From DASSUC01 sp035649895 (lineage in GTDB: Bacteria > Actinomycetota > Actinomycetes > Mycobacteriales > Micromonosporaceae), in assembly GCA_035649895.1 (NCBI GenBank), contig DASRIS010000079.1:1-26191 (forward strand): DNA of 26,191 bases. Direction: 5' to 3'. A program made the position numbers and the translations under genes. Shown piece after piece: positions 23,081 through 26,191 of this stretch; position 1 is the first letter of the stretch, and the number at the start of each line of letters is the position of its first letter. A model generated the notes under the pieces. It was not told the origin of the DNA. It ran no database searches and saw nothing but the letters and a program-made list of their open reading frames with translations.

Positions 23081-23635
23081 GGGTCCAGGCTCTCACGCCC
23101 GCCGGCCCGCCACCGGGCGACGGCCGCTGGTCCCGCCACCCCACGATGACTCTAGATCATCTCGACTTCAGTGGAACTGGGGCTATCCAAGCGCGACTTA
23201 GCCCCAATACCAGTGAAATTGATTTGATCTTGGAGGCGTAACCGGCCGCCGCAGTAGCTGGACAGGTGGGCGGGGTACCGCCGCGCGAACAGACCCGTCG
23301 GCCGTTACCCTGCGGACGCCTCGCAGGTTCTGTGCGTGGTGGCTGGCCGTGGACACGCAGGCCATGGAGCACGGCGGCGGTGTGCCTGCCAGCACAGCCG
23401 AGGCGGGTCGCATCGACCGTAGCGGCTTGGCCTGAAGCGCAGCCGCCGCCGGCCTTTGGTCGCCGCCCGGCTTGGGCCGTCATGGGGCCTGGGTGTGGGC
23501 TTGGGTCGTCACCGGGCTTTGGCTGCCGCTGGGCTTGGGCCGTCGTTGGGCCTGGCCGTCGCCGGACTATGGGACACGGCGGGGCTGGCCGGGGAACCCA
23601 TACCGCAGCGGGCGGTGGGCTGCTGTACTACACCG
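23081..23635. other. 555-nt stretch without a convincing gene; inverted repeats and degenerate repeats
   Basis: All open frames here are low-complexity or out of phase with any family. The left part (about 23145-23232) is markedly AT-richer and holds nested inverted repeats, listed separately. 23234-23321 contains further pairable segments: AGGCGT with ACGCCT, GTAAC-CGGCCG with CGGCCG-TTAC, and GGCGG with CCGCC. 23468-23544 has three degenerate copies of a GGCTTGGGCCGTC motif. The right end presumably carries the promoter of the urate operon. It may be an old mobile-element remnant or a structured RNA locus. Confidence 0.5.
23153..23231. repeat. Large imperfect inverted repeat, 33-nt arms
   Basis: Arms 23153-23185 and 23199-23231 match at 25 of 33 positions around a 13-nt loop. 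The inner seven bases GGGGCTA/TAGCCCC are perfect. The element is much AT-richer than its surroundings. A smaller repeat, GATGA/TCATC around TCTAGA, overlaps its left edge (23145-23161). It could be a palindromic MITE-like remnant, a transcript 3' end or a structured RNA. Confidence 0.65.
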
Positions 23636-24130
23636 GTGACCGTGGACCGGTTCAACGCGCTGCCGGCCGCCGAGGCGCAGCGCGAGCTGATGGCGTGCTG
23701 CGCGTCTGGCGAGTGGGCCCGGCGGGTGGCTGACGGTAGGCCGTACCCGGATATGGCGGACTTGCTGGTCGCGGCCGGACAGGCGCTGGCGGACCTGCCG
23801 TGGGAGCAGGTCGCGCTGGCTCTCGCCGCACATCCGCGGATCGGCGAGCGGCCCGCCGGGAACGGGCGCGAGGCCGCCTGGTCGCGCCGCGAGCAGTCCG
23901 GCGTGGCCACCGCCGACCGCTCCACGCTCGCCGCGCTGGCTCAGGCCAACCGCGAGTACGAGCAGCGCTTCGGCCACGTCTTCCTGATCTTCGCGAGCGG
24001 CGCGACCGCGGACCGGATGCTCACCGCGGCGCGGCAGCGGCTGCGCCACGACCCCGACACCGAGCGGCGGGTGGTCCGCGCGGAGCTGGCCCGCATCGTG
24101 GCGCTGCGGGTCGAGAGAATGGTGTCATGA
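23636..24130 (+). CDS. uraD: 2-oxo-4-hydroxy-4-carboxy-5-ureidoimidazoline (OHCU) decarboxylase
   Basis: 164 residues. It decarboxylates OHCU stereospecifically to S-allantoin, the last step of the urate oxidase pathway, in the cytosol. Family blocks: FNALPAAEAQREL at the N-terminus, AHPRIG with the catalytic His66, SRREQSG (83-89), and NREYEQRFGHVFLIFASG (105-122), the signature helix and loop. The start is GTG 23636 (MTVDRFN); GTG 23642 is the alternative. The frame is open back to 23456, but that part encodes a Leu/Gly/Ala repeat unlike the family. The stop overlaps the next ATG (ATGA), so translation is coupled. It heads the visible purine catabolism operon. Confidence 0.9.
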   Translation: MTVDRFNALPAAEAQRELMACCASGEWARRVADGRPYPDMADLLVAAGQALADLPWEQVALALAAHPRIGERPAGNGREAAWSRREQSGVATADRSTLAALAQANREYEQRFGHVFLIFASGATADRMLTAARQRLRHDPDTERRVVRAELARIVALRVERMVS

Positions 24131-24438
24131 GCCTGTCCACCCACATCCTCGACTGCGGCCGCGGAGAGCCGGTGGCCGGCGTGCCGGTACGGCTGGAGCT
24201 GGCCGACGGCGGCGCCTGGGTCACGGTCGCCGAGGGCGTCACCGACAGCGACGGCCGGCTGCGCGACTGGGTGCCGGACGAGCGCTGGCTGGCCGCGGTC
24301 TACCGGCTGGTGTTCTTGACCGGCGGGGAGTTCTTCCCGGAGGTGACCGTGGTTTTCCGGGTCGCCGACCCGCTCCGGCACCACCATGTGCCGCTGCTGC
24401 TGAGCCCGTACGGCTACACCACCTACCGAGGGAGCTGA
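24127..24438 (+). CDS. uraH: 5-hydroxyisourate hydrolase (transthyretin-related)
   Basis: 103 residues. It hydrolyses 5-hydroxyisourate, the product of urate oxidase, to OHCU, which the preceding gene product decarboxylates. The transthyretin-like fold is clear: N-terminal LSTHILDCGRGEPVAGVPVRLEL (active-site His6), TDSDGRLRDWV, the FFPEVTVVFRV strand, HHHVPLLLSPYGYTTYRGS, and the diagnostic C-terminal YRGS tetrapeptide. The length is the usual one for the bacterial enzyme. Its ATG overlaps the uraD stop, and the urate oxidase gene follows after 5 nt. Confidence 0.95.
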   Translation: MSLSTHILDCGRGEPVAGVPVRLELADGGAWVTVAEGVTDSDGRLRDWVPDERWLAAVYRLVFLTGGEFFPEVTVVFRVADPLRHHHVPLLLSPYGYTTYRGS

Positions 24439-24443
24439 TTGGC

Positions 24444-25304
24444 GTGTCTACTGTGCTCGGTGACAACCGGTACGGCAAGGCCGAGACGCGCCTGGTCCGG
24501 GTGGCCCGCGACGGTGACCGGCACGAGCTGCGCGACCTGACGGTCACCACGGCGCTCGCCGGTGACCTGGCCGCGACCTACCTCACCGGCGACAACAGCG
24601 CCGTGCTACCCACCGACTCGCAGAAGAACGCGGTGTACGCGTTCGCCGGGCGCTTCGGGGTCGACCAGCCCGAGGAGCTCGGGCTGCGGCTGGCCCGGCA
24701 CTTCGTGGACGGCCAGCCGGCCGTGCACCGGGCTCAGGTGTCCATAGTGGAGCACGGCTGGCGGCGGCTGGGCCCGCACTCGTTCGAGCGGGCCGGCGCC
24801 GAGGCGCGCACGACCACGGTGACCTGCGACGCCGACCGGGCCTGGGTGGTCTCCGGCCTGTCCGAGCTGGTGCTGCTCAACTCGACCGGGTCGGAGTTCT
24901 GGGGGTTCCCGCGGGACGCGTACACGACGCTGCCGGAGGCCAAGGACCGGATCATGGCTACCTCGGTGACCGCCCGGTGGCGGCACGCCGCGCAGGCCGG
25001 GGACTGGCGGGCCTCGTACGAGGAGGCGCGGCAGGCGCTGGTCGACGCGTTCGTGGAGACGGTGCCCAGCCTCTCCCTCCAGCAGACCCTCTACGCCATG
25101 GGGCGGCGGGTGCTCGACGAGCGGCCGGAGCTGGTCGAGGTGCGGCTGTGCCTGCCTAACCGGCACCACCACCTGGTCGACCTGGCCCCGTTCGGGCTGG
25201 ACAACCCCAACGAGGTCTTCGTCGCCGCGGACCGGCCGTACGGGCTGATCGAGGGGACGGTGCTGCGCGAGGACGCGCCGCCGGCCGGGCTGGCGTGGTG
25301 GTGA
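24444..25304 (+). CDS. uox: Urate oxidase (uricase)
   Basis: 286 residues. The cofactorless enzyme oxidises urate with O2 to 5-hydroxyisourate and H2O2. The first T-fold domain has YGKAETRL (Lys12) and LPTDSQKNAVYAF (Thr57), two of the catalytic residues. The second has SEFWGFPRDAYTTLPEAKDRIMATSVTARW, the third catalytic position at NRHHHLVDL (His about 241-243), and NPNEVFVAADRPYGLIEGTV near the end. GTG 24444 is preceded by GAGGGAG inside the end of uraH. The stop overlaps the GTG of the next gene (GTGA), again indicating coupling. Confidence 0.95.
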   Translation: MSTVLGDNRYGKAETRLVRVARDGDRHELRDLTVTTALAGDLAATYLTGDNSAVLPTDSQKNAVYAFAGRFGVDQPEELGLRLARHFVDGQPAVHRAQVSIVEHGWRRLGPHSFERAGAEARTTTVTCDADRAWVVSGLSELVLLNSTGSEFWGFPRDAYTTLPEAKDRIMATSVTARWRHAAQAGDWRASYEEARQALVDAFVETVPSLSLQQTLYAMGRRVLDERPELVEVRLCLPNRHHHLVDLAPFGLDNPNEVFVAADRPYGLIEGTVLREDAPPAGLAWW

Positions 25305-26179
25305 GCGTGGAGTTCCTGCAACCGTCCACCTGGGACGACGCGCTCGCGGCGAAGACGGCGTACCCGGAGGCGGTGCCGATCGCGGGCGGCACCGACGTCA
25401 TGGTGGAGGTCAACTTCGACCGGCGGCGCCCGGCCGCCCTGCTCGACCTGACCCGGGTCACCGAGCTGGCCGAGTGGACGAGCGACGGTGGCGAGGGCAG
25501 CAGCGGAAGCGGCGGCGGGACCATCCGGCTGGGCGCCGGGGTGAGCTACCGCCGGGTCATCGAGGAGCTGGGGGAGCGGCTGCCGGGCCTGGCGATGGCC
25601 TCCCGGACGGTCGGGTCGCCGCAGATCCGCAACCGCGGTACGGTCGGCGGCAACCTCGGCTCGGCCTCGCCCGCCGGCGACGCGCACCCGCCGCTGCTGG
25701 CCGTCGGCGCGGAGGTGGAGCTGGCCTCGACCCGGGGCACCCGGCGGGTGCCGGTGGACGCCTTCTTCACCGGGCCCAAGCGCAGCGTGCTCGCCGCCGA
25801 CGAGCTGATCGCCGCGGTGCACGTGCCGGTGACCGCCGGGCCGGAGCAGTTCGCCAAGGTCGGCACGCGCAACGCGATGGTGATCGCGGTGTGCTCGTTC
25901 GCGCTCGCGATCGACCCGGAGGAGCGCCGCGTCGGCACGTGCATCGGATCGGCCGGGCCGACGCCGATCGTCGCGACCGAGGCCGAGGCGTTCGCAGCCG
26001 GCGAGCTCGACTGGGACGGCGGCACCACCCCCGGCGATGCCGCCCTCGCGCGCTTCGGCGAGCTGGTCGCGCAGGCCGCCTCCCCCATCGACGACGTCCG
26101 CGGCAACGCCGCCTACCGCCGCCACGCGCTCGGCGTCCTCGCACGGCGCGAGCTCGCCTGGGCCTGGAGCGAGCGATGA
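25301..26179 (+). CDS. Xanthine dehydrogenase FAD-binding subunit (CoxM/XdhB family)
   Basis: 292 residues of the medium, FAD-binding subunit of a molybdenum hydroxylase. The N-terminal FAD site is VPIAGGTDVMVEVNF (26-39) and the second is TVGSPQIRNRGTVGGNLGSASPAGD (about 103-127). The CO-dehydrogenase flavoprotein C-terminal domain follows (KVGTRNAMVIAVCSFAL). Subunits of this type receive electrons from 2Fe-2S clusters and pass them to NAD+. In this operon it would serve xanthine/hypoxanthine oxidation to urate, feeding uox. Three GTG codons in a row (25295, 25298, 25301) could start it; 25301 is chosen because it overlaps the uox stop. The stop overlaps the next ATG. Confidence 0.9.
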   Translation: MSVEFLQPSTWDDALAAKTAYPEAVPIAGGTDVMVEVNFDRRRPAALLDLTRVTELAEWTSDGGEGSSGSGGGTIRLGAGVSYRRVIEELGERLPGLAMASRTVGSPQIRNRGTVGGNLGSASPAGDAHPPLLAVGAEVELASTRGTRRVPVDAFFTGPKRSVLAADELIAAVHVPVTAGPEQFAKVGTRNAMVIAVCSFALAIDPEERRVGTCIGSAGPTPIVATEAEAFAAGELDWDGGTTPGDAALARFGELVAQAASPIDDVRGNAAYRRHALGVLARRELAWAWSER

Positions 26180-26191
26180 GGCTGACCTGCA
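26176..26191 (+). CDS. Start of a further operon gene, cut by the window end
   Basis: ATG 26176 overlaps the stop of the FAD subunit (ATGA) and encodes MRLTC before the window ends. By position and usual operon order it is probably the 2Fe-2S subunit of xanthine dehydrogenase, but five residues cannot prove this. Confidence 0.5.

Noticed and set aside
19809..23144. A 1111-codon open frame on the minus strand.
   Set aside because: It lies antisense to the XRE, ClpP-like, PLP enzyme and DxDxDG genes and has low-complexity Arg/Gly/Val composition without domains; it is a shadow of GC-rich coding DNA.
23198..23483. Minus-strand frames of 71 and 108 codons in the gene-free stretch.
   Set aside because: They are Arg/Pro/Ala-rich, overlap each other in different frames and run into the inverted repeat; more likely noncoding.
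1..26191. CRISPR arrays, tRNA or rRNA genes.
   Set aside because: No regularly spaced repeats of 24-40 nt and no cloverleaf or rRNA-like sequence were noticed; the tandem repeats present are contiguous and short.

Overview
The window is very GC-rich and dense. GTG starts, ATGA/GTGA overlaps and the gene content (paired acyl-CoA dehydrogenases, a double-FHA ABC transporter, ricin-lectin and S8 exoproteases, an actinobacterial-type urate operon) point to the chromosome of a filamentous actinobacterium. Micromonosporaceae is my best guess from general character; nothing here fixes the genus.

Layout. 1-1764 carries a matrixin-type metalloprotease with a cysteine-switch prodomain and two ricin-type trefoils, convergent with citrate synthase (1820-3106, minus). 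Diverging from citrate synthase is a rightward run: a YfcE-like phosphoesterase, an ABC exporter half-transporter, a short-chain dehydrogenase, a HAD phosphatase, two overlapping acyl-CoA dehydrogenase subunits and an FHA-FHA-ABCG transporter resembling mycobacterial Rv1747. 

12468-14194 (minus) is an accessory patch. It has a BrnT-like toxin/RHH antitoxin pair with a perfect palindrome at its promoter side. Next to it is the scar of an IS21-family element, in which the C-terminal part of an IstB ATPase is joined in frame to the N-terminal part of a DUF4062/TIR-like effector-type protein, followed by a small Cys-rich ORF and a repeat-bearing IS end. A six-helix membrane protein follows, then a secreted S8 peptidase and a membrane-anchored alpha/beta hydrolase (both minus).

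19820-22025 is the most intriguing part. It is a tight three-gene unit of an XRE regulator (inverted repeat over its own start codon), a ClpP-fold protein in which I find none of the three catalytic triad residues, and a SufS-like PLP enzyme without the usual active-site cysteine loop. Just downstream is a small protein made of two repeats carrying eight DxDxDG calcium-type loops, then a convergent NYN/PIN-like protein.

23081-23635 has no convincing gene but holds a large AT-richer imperfect inverted repeat and further pairable segments. The window ends in a purine catabolism operon with overlapping or closely spaced genes: OHCU decarboxylase, 5-hydroxyisourate hydrolase, urate oxidase, the FAD subunit of a xanthine dehydrogenase, and the first codons of another gene. 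These would turn xanthine/hypoxanthine into urate and then allantoin.

All functional calls come from reading motifs by eye; no database search was run.
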